Positions 1-7,147 of a stretch of DNA of 64,000 nucleotides are shown here, in pieces (position 1 is the first letter of the stretch; every line of letters starts with the position of its first letter). The notes below the pieces were generated by a model. It was not told the DNA's origin. It was given only the letters and a program-made list of their open reading frames with translations, and did no database searches. Position numbers and translations under genes: made by a program. Location: contig DAHVMA010000056.1 of NCBI GenBank assembly GCA_027320105.1, forward strand, positions 62,001 to 126,000. The letters are read 5' to 3'. Source of the stretch: JAKAQB01 sp027320105. GTDB lineage: Bacteria; Actinomycetota; Acidimicrobiia; Acidimicrobiales; Palsa-688.

Positions 1-657
1 CCTGCTGGGCAGACGGTCGCCCTCCTCGGTGCGACCGGCGCCGGCAAGTCGACGATCGCCCGCCTCCTGGCCCGCTTCTACGACCCGACCGCCGGCGAGA
101 TCACGATCGACGGCATCCCCCTGCCCGCCTTCGACTACCTCAGCTTGCGGCGCGCCGTCGCCATGGTCACCCAGGAGAGCTTCATCTTCTCGGGCACGAT
201 CGGGGAGAACATCGCGTTCGCGTCGCCCACCGCGACCGACGAGCAGGTCGCCGCCGCCGCCGCGGCGGTCGGCGTTGACGCCTTCGTCCGGGGGCTCGCC
301 GACGGCTACCAGAGCGACGTGGGGAAGTCGGGGTCCCGCTTGTCGGCCGGCCAGCGCCAGCTCGTGGCCCTCGCCCGTGCCTTCCTCGCCAACCCCGCCG
401 TGCTGATCCTCGACGAGGCCAGCTCGTCGCTGGACGCCCCGATGGAGCGGCTCGTCCAATCCGCCCTCAAGACGGTGCTGGCCGGGCGGACCTCACTGAT
501 CATCGCCCACCGGCTCTCGACCGTCGAGATCGCCGATCGCGTGCTCGTCGTCGACGCCGGACGCATCGTGGAGGACGGCGCACCCAGCGAGCTGCTGGCG
601 GCGGGCAAGGGGCACTACGCGTCGCTCCATGCCGCCTGGCGCGAGAGCCTCGTCTGA
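1..657 (+). CDS. ABC transporter, ATP-binding domain (C-terminal part of an exporter half-transporter)
   Basis: The open frame enters at the left edge, so the N-terminus and any fused membrane domain are missing. It shows a complete nucleotide-binding domain: Walker A GATGAGKST near the start, a Q-loop at VTQESFIFSGTIGEN, the ABC signature LSAGQRQ, Walker B VLILDEASSSLD and an H-loop at IIAHRLST. The phrase FIFSGTIGENI and the D-loop SSSLD are typical of exporter ATPases (ABCB/MsbA type) that carry their transmembrane domain on the same chain. Its role is to drive efflux of an unknown substrate through the inner membrane. It ends at 657 and converges on katG, so the partner subunit, if any, lies to the left. 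Confidence 0.9.
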   Translation, partial: PAGQTVALLGATGAGKSTIARLLARFYDPTAGEITIDGIPLPAFDYLSLRRAVAMVTQESFIFSGTIGENIAFASPTATDEQVAAAAAAVGVDAFVRGLADGYQSDVGKSGSRLSAGQRQLVALARAFLANPAVLILDEASSSLDAPMERLVQSALKTVLAGRTSLIIAHRLSTVEIADRVLVVDAGRIVEDGAPSELLAAGKGHYASLHAAWRESLV

Positions 658-711
658 GATCCCATGGCCCGTGCCGGCTGCGTGTTCGCTACGCCGCTGC
701 AGCGCAGGGGA

Positions 712-2898
712 TCAGCGCAGGTCGAAGCGGTCCAGGTTCATGACCTTGTCCCACGCCTTCACGAAGTCGAGGACGAACTTCTCCTCGGCGTCGTCGTGGG
801 CGTAGACCTCGGCGTAGGCCCGTAGCTCCGAGTGGGCCCCGAAGATCAGGTCGCAGGCTGTCGCCGTGAACCTCCGCTGGCCGCCGGCCCGGTCGGTGCC
901 CTCGTAGGCGTTCTCCTCGGTGGGGGAGGCCTTCCACTCGGTCGCCATGTCGAGGAGGTTCACGAAGAAGTCGTTGGTGAGCACCTCTATCCGGTCCGTG
1001 AGGACACCCAGGCGGCTCCCTCCATGGGTGGCCCCGAGTGCACGCAGGCCGCCGACGAGGACCGTCATCTCCGGGGCGGTCAGCGTCAGCATGTGGGCGC
1101 GGTCGAGGAGCAGGTGCTCGAGCGGTCGCTTCTCACCGGGTCGGGAGTAGTTGCGGAACCCGTCGGCCTGCGGCTCCAGTACGCCGAACGACTCGGCGTC
1201 GGTCATCTCCTCCGTGGCGTCGGCCCGCCCCGGGGAGAAGGGCACGGTGACGTCGAAGCCGGCAGCCTTGGCCGCCGCCTGCACCGCGGCGCAGCCGCCG
1301 AGCACGATGACGTCGGCCAGCGAGACCCGCTTGCCGCCCGGCTGGGAGGCGTTGAAGTCCTGCTGTACCCGCTCCAGGGCCTCGAGGGCCTTGGCCAGTT
1401 CGGGCGGCTCGTTGGCCTCCCAGTGCCTCTGGGGAGCGAGGCGGATGCGGGCGCCGTTGGCGCCACCCCGCTTGTCGGTCTGGCGAAAGCTCGACGCTGC
1501 TGACCACGCCGTTGCCACCAGCCGTGGGATGGACAGCCCTGACTCGAGGATCTTGGCCTCGAGGGCGGCCACGTCGCCCTCGTCGATCAGGTCGTGGTCG
1601 ACGGCGGGGAGCGGATCCTGCCAGATCAGCTGCTCGGAGGGGACGAGCGGTCCGAGGTAACGGGAAACCGGTCCCATGTCTCGGTGGGTGAGCTTGAACC
1701 ATGCCCGGGCGAAGGCATCGGCCAGCTCGTCGGGGTGCTGCATGAACTGCTTGGCGATCGGCTCGTACACCGGGTCCATCCGCATGGACATGTCGGTCGT
1801 CAGCATCATCGGGGCGTGCCGCTTGTCGGGGTCGTGGGCGTCAGGCACGGTGCCCTGGGCTTCGGGGTTGGTCGGCGCCCACTGCTGGGCGCCCGCCGGG
1901 CTCCTCGTCAACTCCCAGTCGTGGTCGAACAGGTTGTGCAGGTAGCCGTTGTCCCACTTGGTCGGCTCGTTGGTCCAGGCGCCCTCGAGCCCGCTGGTCA
2001 TGGCGTGCTCACCCACACCCGTCCCGAACGAGTTCTTCCAGCCGAGGTTCTGCTGCTCGATCGGAGCGCCCTCCGGCTCGGGACCGATGTGATCGGCGCT
2101 GACGGCACCATGGCACTTGCCGAAGGTGTGCCCGCCGATGATGAGCGCTGCGGTCTCGTAGTCGTCCATCGCCATGCGCCCGAAGGTCTCCCTGACGTCC
2201 ACGGCGGCCGCGACGGGGTCGGGGTTGCCGTTTGGACCCTCGGGGTTGACGTAGATGAGGCCCATCTGCACCGCTCCGAGAGGGTCGGCCAGTTGCCTCT
2301 CGCCGCTGTAGCGCTCGTCGCCGAGCCAGGTGTTCTCCGACCCCCAGAAGATCTCCTCGGCCTCGTAGACGTCCTCCCGGCCCCCGCCGAACCCGAACGT
2401 CTTCAGCCCCATCGACTCCAGGGCGACATTGCCGGTGAAGATCATGAGGTCGCCCCACGACAGCTTCCGGCCGTACTTCTTCTTGACCGGCCACAGCAGC
2501 CGGCGGGCCTTGTCGAGGCTGGCGTTGTCGGGCCAGCTGTTGAGGGGGGCGAGGCGCTGGGCGCCCTGGCCGGCTCCGCCGCGGCCGTCGCCGACGCGGT
2601 AGGTGCCGGCGAGGTGCCAGGCCATCCGGACCATGAACGGCCCGTAGTTGCCGTAGTCCGCCGGCCACCACTCCCGCGAATCGGTGAGGACATGGAGGAT
2701 GTCCTTCCTCACCTCCTCCAGGTCCAAGGTGGCGAACTCCTCGGCGTAGTCGAAGTCGTCGCCCAACGGGTGAGGTCGGCGCTCGTTTTGGTGCAGGACC
2801 GACAGGTCGAGGCGGTCGGGCCACCAGTCCTGGTTGGACCGCGGCCTGTGCCCCGTCGGGGTGGGGCTGGGGATGCGGGGGTTCTCGCTATCGGACAC
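712..2898 (-). CDS. katG: Catalase-peroxidase KatG
   Basis: A bifunctional haem enzyme that removes hydrogen peroxide by catalase and peroxidase reactions in the cytoplasm. The 728-residue length is normal for the family. The distal haem pocket VRMAWH, the proximal-histidine motif IGGHTFGKCHG and GLIYVNPEG (the tyrosine of the Met-Tyr-Trp adduct) are present, and the weaker C-terminal peroxidase repeat follows. The GTG start at 2898 is preceded by AGGAGCACGGA, a good ribosome site. It lies 9 bp after the stop of the Fur-family gene on the same strand, the furA-katG arrangement known from mycobacteria and streptomycetes. Peroxide-responsive co-transcription from the promoter upstream of the regulator is therefore expected. 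Confidence 0.97.
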   Translation of the reverse strand: MSDSENPRIPSPTPTGHRPRSNQDWWPDRLDLSVLHQNERRPHPLGDDFDYAEEFATLDLEEVRKDILHVLTDSREWWPADYGNYGPFMVRMAWHLAGTYRVGDGRGGAGQGAQRLAPLNSWPDNASLDKARRLLWPVKKKYGRKLSWGDLMIFTGNVALESMGLKTFGFGGGREDVYEAEEIFWGSENTWLGDERYSGERQLADPLGAVQMGLIYVNPEGPNGNPDPVAAAVDVRETFGRMAMDDYETAALIIGGHTFGKCHGAVSADHIGPEPEGAPIEQQNLGWKNSFGTGVGEHAMTSGLEGAWTNEPTKWDNGYLHNLFDHDWELTRSPAGAQQWAPTNPEAQGTVPDAHDPDKRHAPMMLTTDMSMRMDPVYEPIAKQFMQHPDELADAFARAWFKLTHRDMGPVSRYLGPLVPSEQLIWQDPLPAVDHDLIDEGDVAALEAKILESGLSIPRLVATAWSAASSFRQTDKRGGANGARIRLAPQRHWEANEPPELAKALEALERVQQDFNASQPGGKRVSLADVIVLGGCAAVQAAAKAAGFDVTVPFSPGRADATEEMTDAESFGVLEPQADGFRNYSRPGEKRPLEHLLLDRAHMLTLTAPEMTVLVGGLRALGATHGGSRLGVLTDRIEVLTNDFFVNLLDMATEWKASPTEENAYEGTDRAGGQRRFTATACDLIFGAHSELRAYAEVYAHDDAEEKFVLDFVKAWDKVMNLDRFDLR

Positions 2899-2907
2899 TC
2901 CGTGCTC

Positions 2908-3336
2908 CTAGGTTCTCGCTTGGGTGGTTCGGCAGTCGGGGCAGACGCCCCAGAAGGTGACCTCGGCCTCGTCGAGGGCGTAGCCCCGGTCGTCGGAGGC
3001 CTGGAGGCACGGCGCGGCGCCGACGACGCAGTCGACGTCCACGGTGGCGCCGCAGACACGGCAGACGAGGTGGTGGTGGTTGTCGCCCGACCGGGCCTCG
3101 AACAAGGCGGCACCGCCGGCGGGGGCGATGCGGCGCGCCAGGCCGGCTTCGACGAGGGCGTTGAGCGCGTCGTAGACGGCCTTGACGGAGACGACACCGA
3201 GTCGCTCGCCGACGAGCGCCGAGACCTCGTCCGCCCGGCGGTGGCTCCGCTCGGAGCGCAGCACGTCGAGGACGGCGACGCGCTGCGCCGTCACCCGCAA
3301 CCCGGCCGCCCGGATGTCGTGCTCGCTGCCCGGCAT
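2908..3336 (-). CDS. furA: Fur-family peroxide regulator (FurA/CatR-like)
   Basis: A 142-residue metal-dependent repressor, expected to control itself and katG. The N-terminal winged helix (AAGLRVTAQRVAVLDVL to VYDALNALVEAGL) is followed by the dimerisation domain, which has the histidine cluster GDNHHHLVCRVCG and a second CxxC pair, CPDC, near the C-terminus for structural zinc. I chose the ATG at 3336, preceded by GGGAGGAGCC. A TTG further upstream at 3381 would put the start codon inside the AT-rich promoter. The gene is the first of a two-gene unit with katG. The family is certain; calling it FurA rests on the katG linkage. Confidence 0.92.
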   Translation of the reverse strand: MPGSEHDIRAAGLRVTAQRVAVLDVLRSERSHRRADEVSALVGERLGVVSVKAVYDALNALVEAGLARRIAPAGGAALFEARSGDNHHHLVCRVCGATVDVDCVVGAAPCLQASDDRGYALDEAEVTFWGVCPDCRTTQART

Positions 3337-3374
3337 GGCTCCTCCCGTGCCGAGATTACGACTGCACACGGAGG

Positions 3375-3402
3375 TTGTCAACTATAAGAGGTTAGCTAAT
3401 CA
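3375..3402 (-). promoter_or_regulatory. Promoter and probable Fur-family operator of furA-katG
   Basis: A sharply AT-rich stretch in very GC-rich surroundings. On the minus strand it contains TATAGT (3381-3386) as a -10 element, and next to it the perfect 8-bp palindrome TTAGCTAA (3392-3399). No clear -35 hexamer is visible. FurA-type regulators bind AT-rich sites overlapping their own promoters, so this is the natural self-operator. Confidence 0.6.
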
Positions 3403-3410
3403 CCGGAGGC

Positions 3411-3758
3411 TCAGAGCCGGGGGCCGGTCGCACCCTCGTCGGTCACCGTCACGCCGCGCTCGCGGAGGGCAGCTGCAAAGGCGTCGGGGTCGTCGGGCGT
3501 CACGAACGGCCTGACGGCCTTGCCGGCGTCGACGAGGAAGGCGGTGCTCTTGCCCGGGCGGCGGGCGTCGAAGTTGGCCCAGTAGCGGGGGTTGGCCGTG
3601 CCCCAGATCCGCCCCTTTCCCCGGAGAGCGCTCATCCGCACCCGCCTCACGGAGCGGATCGCCCGCAGCGAGACCCGCTTGGTCGTTCCCGGGAAGTAGT
3701 AGCCCCGGATGGTGAGGGTGTCGTCGCCGACCCCGATCGAACGGTCCTGGTAGGCCAT
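3411..3758 (-). CDS. Small PH-domain-like protein of unknown function
   Basis: A 115-residue soluble protein with no signal peptide or membrane segment. The pattern of short beta strands (DDTLTIRGYYFPGTTKRVSL, then RYWANFDARRPGKSTAFLV) and the ending PDAFAAALRERG, typical of one terminal helix, resemble small bacterial pleckstrin-homology-like proteins. Proteins of this type are common and uncharacterised in actinobacteria. The ATG at 3758 has GGAGGG a few bases upstream. It is on the same strand as furA, but the AT-rich promoter region separates them, so it is probably its own unit. The fold is an inference and the function is unknown. Confidence 0.65.
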   Translation of the reverse strand: MAYQDRSIGVGDDTLTIRGYYFPGTTKRVSLRAIRSVRRVRMSALRGKGRIWGTANPRYWANFDARRPGKSTAFLVDAGKAVRPFVTPDDPDAFAAALRERGVTVTDEGATGPRL

Positions 3759-3891
3759 CGGCCCTCCTCTCGTCCTGAGCCCGAGCCTGCCACACTGGGA
3801 CGCCGAAAGAGCGGCCGCTCACCGCCCCACGACACGTGCAGCCGGCGCCCGAAAGCCGCGTTCCTCGCAAAGCCGTGCCGGCGACAGCTGT

Positions 3892-3977
3892 CAACCGCGC
3901 GCACCGGGGTCAGCCGCGCGCACCGGGGCCCACATGTCGTCGCCCGTGCGCGCAGTTTTCTCCCCTGCGCGCGGTTG
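3892..3977. repeat. Inverted and direct repeats in a gene-free stretch
   Basis: The 334 bases between 3759 and 4092 hold no credible gene. Inside them, CAACCGCGCGCA (3892-3903) recurs as its reverse complement at 3966-3977. A near-identical direct copy (CCGCGCGCACCGGGG) follows at 3914-3928. The arms are about 60 bp apart, too far for a simple terminator. Further GTGCGCGCAG text lies between them. The role is unknown. Confidence 0.55.
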
Positions 3978-4092
3978 TGCAGCATCAGTCCTCCGCCCGT
4001 GATGCCGATGCGCTCGGGCTGCGGGCCGTCCGGTGGTGGCTCACCGCCGGCGCCGGCGCCGGCGGTGAGGTGGAGCAGCTGCTCGTGCCCCG

Positions 4093-4839
4093 CTAGATCG
4101 ATCGGATCATCCCCCCGTCGACCGGCACGACGCAGCCGGTCACATAGGAGGCGACGGGCGACAGGAGCATGGCGGCGACGGCGCCGAACTCCTCGGGGCG
4201 GCCCAGCCGTCGCAGGGGGACGGCGGCCTCAGCCCGGGCGAGCGCCTCGGGGTCGCTCCCGACGGTCTGGGCGGTGCGGTCCGTCATTATCCGGCCGGGG
4301 ACCAGGCCCACGACCCGGACCCCGGACGGCCCGAGGGCGTCGGCCAGGTCCTTGGCCACCATGGCCAGGCCCGGTCGCAGGCCGTTGGAGATCGCCAGCC
4401 CGGGCAGGGGCGACCGCACCGAGCTGGACAGCACCAGGGCGATGGCCCCGCCCTCGCCCAGTCGCCCGCCGACGCCGGTCGCGAGCCGCACCGCGCCGAG
4501 GAACACGGTCTCGAAGGCGGCGCGCCACTGCTCGTCGGACACTCCCGACAGCGGCCCCGGCGGCGGCCCGCCCACGCTGATCAGGGCGCCGTGCAGCCCG
4601 CCGAAGTGCTCGATGGCCGCGCCGACGAGTATCTCCGGCGTTGCCGGGTCGGCGTTGTCAGCGACGACGCCCAGGGCACGCCTGCCCAGCTCGGCGGCGG
4701 CGGCGGCGACCCGAGCCGGGCGGGGCGAGGACACGACCACGTTGGCGCCCTCGGCGACCAGTGCCTCGGCCGTGGCCCGGCCCAGTCCGCCCGTGCCTCC
4801 GGTGACCAGATAGGTCCGACCCTGCAGGTTGAGGTCCAC
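4093..4839 (-). CDS. Divergent short-chain dehydrogenase/reductase (SDR)
   Basis: A 248-residue Rossmann oxidoreductase. The cofactor loop TGGTGGLG sits at the N-terminus, and VDGGM, which closes most FabG-like SDRs, lies near the C-terminus. The catalytic YxxxK is not in its usual place: the segment reads GLAISNGLRPGLAMVAKDLA, so tyrosine and lysine appear replaced by the SNxxR pattern found in a divergent SDR subgroup. Whether it is a normal dehydrogenase is uncertain. I took the GTG at 4839, 8 bp after the stop of the upstream oxidoreductase gene and preceded by GGCGGGAG; the frame extends further upstream but would overlap that gene. It is the last gene of the minus-strand catabolic block. 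Confidence 0.85.
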   Translation of the reverse strand: MDLNLQGRTYLVTGGTGGLGRATAEALVAEGANVVVSSPRPARVAAAAAELGRRALGVVADNADPATPEILVGAAIEHFGGLHGALISVGGPPPGPLSGVSDEQWRAAFETVFLGAVRLATGVGGRLGEGGAIALVLSSSVRSPLPGLAISNGLRPGLAMVAKDLADALGPSGVRVVGLVPGRIMTDRTAQTVGSDPEALARAEAAVPLRRLGRPEEFGAVAAMLLSPVASYVTGCVVPVDGGMIRSI

Positions 4840-4847
4840 GGAGCGCC

Positions 4848-5840
4848 CTAACTCCCGCCGACGGGGACGGTCGTGCCCCCAGCGAGCGCGGCCTCGACGG
4901 CCCGAGCCACGGCGAGGGTGCGCAACGCGTCGGAGGGGGTGCACGGCACCGAGGCGGGGTCGCCCGCACGGACAGCGGCGAGGAAGCGGTCGATGGAGCT
5001 GCGCAGCGGCGGGTTGGCTGACTGCACTCTGACCTCACGCCCGCCGGCGACCCCGTGGAGCGTGAAGGCCGGGTCCAAGTCGAGCTGCAGGTAGGCGCCG
5101 TCGGCAGCGACCTCCAGGCCGTAGGCGGTGGGCAGCTCGTCGCGCAGCCAGACGACCAGGATCGTGGCCGTGGCGCCCGACTCGAGGTGGAGCACGACGG
5201 TGAGGGCGTCCTCGATGTCGCCGGTGGCGGGCGGGCGCCCGCCGAGCGAGACGGCCGATGCGGACGCCTGCACGGCTGTCACCTCGCCGGCCAGTGCGCG
5301 CACCAGGTCGATGTGGTGGCTGGCTCGCTCGAGCACGTTGCCGCCGCCGACGGCCTGGTCGACGAACCACGGCCGTGGCCGGGTGCCGCCGATGTTCTTG
5401 CCGAGGACGAAGCCGATGCGCCGGCCCTCCAGGGCGGCGAGCAGCGGGGCGAGGAGGTCGCTGGCGTGCCACTGGTAGCCGACGGCGCACACGACACCGG
5501 CCCGTGCCGCGCCGGCGACGATCGACTCGCCGTCGGGCACGTGGCGCGCTATCGGCTTCTCGAGGTACACGGGAATGCCCCGGTCGAACGCCCCGAGGGC
5601 GACCTCGGCGTGGGTGGCCGGCGGGGTGCAGACCCACACCGCGTCCGGCTGCACGGCGTCGAGCATCCCGGTCCAGTGGTCGAATGCCCCCGCCCCGTGG
5701 GGCGCGGCCGCTGCTTCGGCCCGGGCGCGGTCGACGTCGCACACCCCCCGGACCTCGACGTCGTCGCGGCGCGCCAGCTCCTGCAGGTGCTGGCCGGCCA
5801 TCCACCCGGCCCCGACGACCGCGACTCCAGTGGCCTTCAC
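4848..5840 (-). CDS. Gfo/Idh/MocA-family NAD(P)-dependent oxidoreductase
   Basis: A 330-residue protein with an N-terminal Rossmann fold, VAVVGAGWMAGQHL, then the family motif EKPIARHVPDG, whose lysine sits at the active site, and the usual alpha/beta C-terminal substrate domain. Family members oxidise or reduce sugar, inositol or related hydroxyl groups; the substrate here cannot be told. The GTG start at 5840 overlaps the stop of a 48-codon reading frame (GTGA), which indicates translational coupling. It is followed 8 bp later by the SDR gene, so the two are surely co-transcribed. The frame remains open far upstream, but similarity begins only at VKATGVAVVGAG. Confidence 0.88.
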   Translation of the reverse strand: MKATGVAVVGAGWMAGQHLQELARRDDVEVRGVCDVDRARAEAAAAPHGAGAFDHWTGMLDAVQPDAVWVCTPPATHAEVALGAFDRGIPVYLEKPIARHVPDGESIVAGAARAGVVCAVGYQWHASDLLAPLLAALEGRRIGFVLGKNIGGTRPRPWFVDQAVGGGNVLERASHHIDLVRALAGEVTAVQASASAVSLGGRPPATGDIEDALTVVLHLESGATATILVVWLRDELPTAYGLEVAADGAYLQLDLDPAFTLHGVAGGREVRVQSANPPLRSSIDRFLAAVRAGDPASVPCTPSDALRTLAVARAVEAALAGGTTVPVGGS

Positions 5841-5983
5841 CGCAGGGTCGCCGCTAGAGGCTCGGTGATGGCCCGGAAGGCCGTCGGGTCCCGCTGCAAT
5901 GGCTGCCACCCAGGGGACCATGCCTCGGCCTGGCGGGACGTGCGCCCATCGCCATGTCGCGCCCACGCGGCCGGCGCGGTCAT
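5837..5983 (-). CDS. 48-residue micro-ORF coupled at both ends (small protein or collapsed gene)
   Basis: Between the deacetylase and the Gfo/Idh gene, a 49-codon frame starts with ATG overlapping the deacetylase stop (ATGA, 5980-5983). It ends with TGA overlapping the GTG of the next gene (GTGA, 5837-5840). The product begins MTAPAAWARHGDG and ends FRAITEPLAATLR. It has no signal peptide, membrane segment or cysteine pair, and I do not recognise it. Two perfect 4-bp overlaps argue that a gene in this frame is or was translated as part of the operon. It could be a genuine small protein, or what remains after an in-frame internal deletion of a larger enzyme. Confidence 0.45.
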   Translation of the reverse strand: MTAPAAWARHGDGRTSRQAEAWSPGWQPLQRDPTAFRAITEPLAATLR

Positions 5984-6909
5984 GACCACTCGCGATGGTG
6001 CTCGATCCACCACTTGGCGATGTCCAGGCGGCGCATGAACACCACGTCGGGGCGGCTCGCCGCGTACTCCAGGAACTCGGCCAGCGCGGCAGCGCGCAGG
6101 GCCTGGCCACTCCAGCGCTCGTGGATGCCGACGGTCATCATGCGCCGCCCTTCGCCGCGGGTGGCCTCGTCGCAGAGGTAGTCGAGACCCATGCGGAGGC
6201 TCTCCGAGAAGTGGCGAGGCGTCGCGTAGGTGGGATCGAGGAGGTAGCGGACGTCGTTGTACACCTTGGAGTACGGGATGACGAGGAACGGCGTTCCCCT
6301 AACGTCGGCGAAGTACGGCAGCTCGTCGTTGCAGGCGTCGGAGTCGTAGAGGAAGCCGCCTTCCTCGACGAGGAGCTCCCGTGTGTTGACGCTCGCGAAG
6401 GAGCGGAGGTACCAGCCCTGCGGGCGGGCGCCGACGAGCTCCTCGATGGAGGTGATCGCCCGGCGCATCTCGTCGCGCTCCTCCTCGCGGGCGATGCCCG
6501 ACATCTCCGTCCATCGCCATCCGTGGGCGAGGACGTCGCTGCCCGACTCCTTGACCCACTCGGCCAACTGCGGGTTGCGCTCGAGGGCGACGGCGCACGC
6601 CCCCAGGGTCACAGGCAGTCCCAGGCGGTCGAACAGCCGTGCCAGGCGCCAGATCCCGACCCGGCTGCCGAACTCGAAGTGCGTCTCGGTGCCGAGGTCC
6701 CGCACCTGCGGTCCGACCTGGTAGGAGTACTCGCCCCAGGTGTCGTTGCGCCCATCCCCGTCCGGCATCGAGTACTCCGCACCCGATTCGTAGTTGATGA
6801 TGACGTTCACGACCACCGACGCCCCACCCGGCCAGCTCACGTCGGGCGCTCGCCGTCCGTAGCCCACGAAGTCCCGCGCCGGACCGGGGACCGCAGCCTC
6901 AGCTGTCAC
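5980..6909 (-). CDS. Polysaccharide-deacetylase-fold amidohydrolase (PuuE/allantoinase-like)
   Basis: A 309-residue NodB-fold hydrolase of the cytoplasmic PuuE type. It has no signal peptide, which sets it apart from cell-wall deacetylases. Features include NYESGAEYSMPDGDG near residue 35 (metal region), LAHGWRWTEM and a C-terminal TVGIHERWSGQ. PuuE relatives open cyclic ureides such as allantoin or act on related amide bonds. Beside the hydantoinase-like gene, a role in ring-opening of a cyclic ureide is plausible. The GTG at 6909 is preceded by GGGAGGAGGCAAGC, which decides the start. A 17-bp perfect palindrome lies 38 bp upstream. Confidence 0.85.
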   Translation of the reverse strand: MTAEAAVPGPARDFVGYGRRAPDVSWPGGASVVVNVIINYESGAEYSMPDGDGRNDTWGEYSYQVGPQVRDLGTETHFEFGSRVGIWRLARLFDRLGLPVTLGACAVALERNPQLAEWVKESGSDVLAHGWRWTEMSGIAREEERDEMRRAITSIEELVGARPQGWYLRSFASVNTRELLVEEGGFLYDSDACNDELPYFADVRGTPFLVIPYSKVYNDVRYLLDPTYATPRHFSESLRMGLDYLCDEATRGEGRRMMTVGIHERWSGQALRAAALAEFLEYAASRPDVVFMRRLDIAKWWIEHHREWS

Positions 6910-6946
6910 GCTTGCCTCCTCCCGGCCGGCGGTCCTATGTAGACGG

Positions 6947-6963
6947 CGAGATACCGTATCTCG
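6947..6963. promoter_or_regulatory. Perfect palindromic operator candidate
   Basis: CGAGATACCGTATCTCG is a perfect 8+1+8 palindrome, 38 bp before the GTG of the PuuE-like gene. Half-sites ATAC/GTAT are common for GntR-family repressors, and a scrap of a GntR coding region lies only 40 bp further upstream. It is too short-looped for a terminator and is placed as an operator would be. Confidence 0.55.
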
Positions 6964-7002
6964 GTCGGGCGCAGGCCGCCTACGCTGCCCCTTCGCCGGT
7001 GT

Positions 7003-7083
7003 CACACGGGTGTTGGCGGGAAGGCGCCCGTCGACGATGGCCTGCTTGATAGCCTCGTGCACCGAATAGGTCAGGCCGTCGGG
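7003..7083 (-). pseudogene. Remnant of a GntR-family regulator (start of the DNA-binding domain)
   Basis: Minus-strand translation gives DGLTYSVHEAIKQAIVDGRL followed by PANTRV. This is the way GntR-family winged-helix domains open (a helix, then the IxxGxLxPGxRL motif). No start codon with a ribosome site and no recognition helix follow; the frame degenerates after about 27 residues. It lies between the hydantoinase and the deacetylase genes. I read it as the scrap of a lost local regulator. Confidence 0.45.
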
Positions 7084-7147
7084 TCGGCGCTTCAGCGGAT
7101 CGTCCCGCCGGCCGCCGCGGCCTGACCTTCTCCCGCCGCCATCCGGT

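Noticed and set aside
1594..3387. A 597-codon plus-strand frame over katG and furA
   Set aside because: Antisense shadow of two well-conserved genes; the translation shows no domain and spans their intergenic region.
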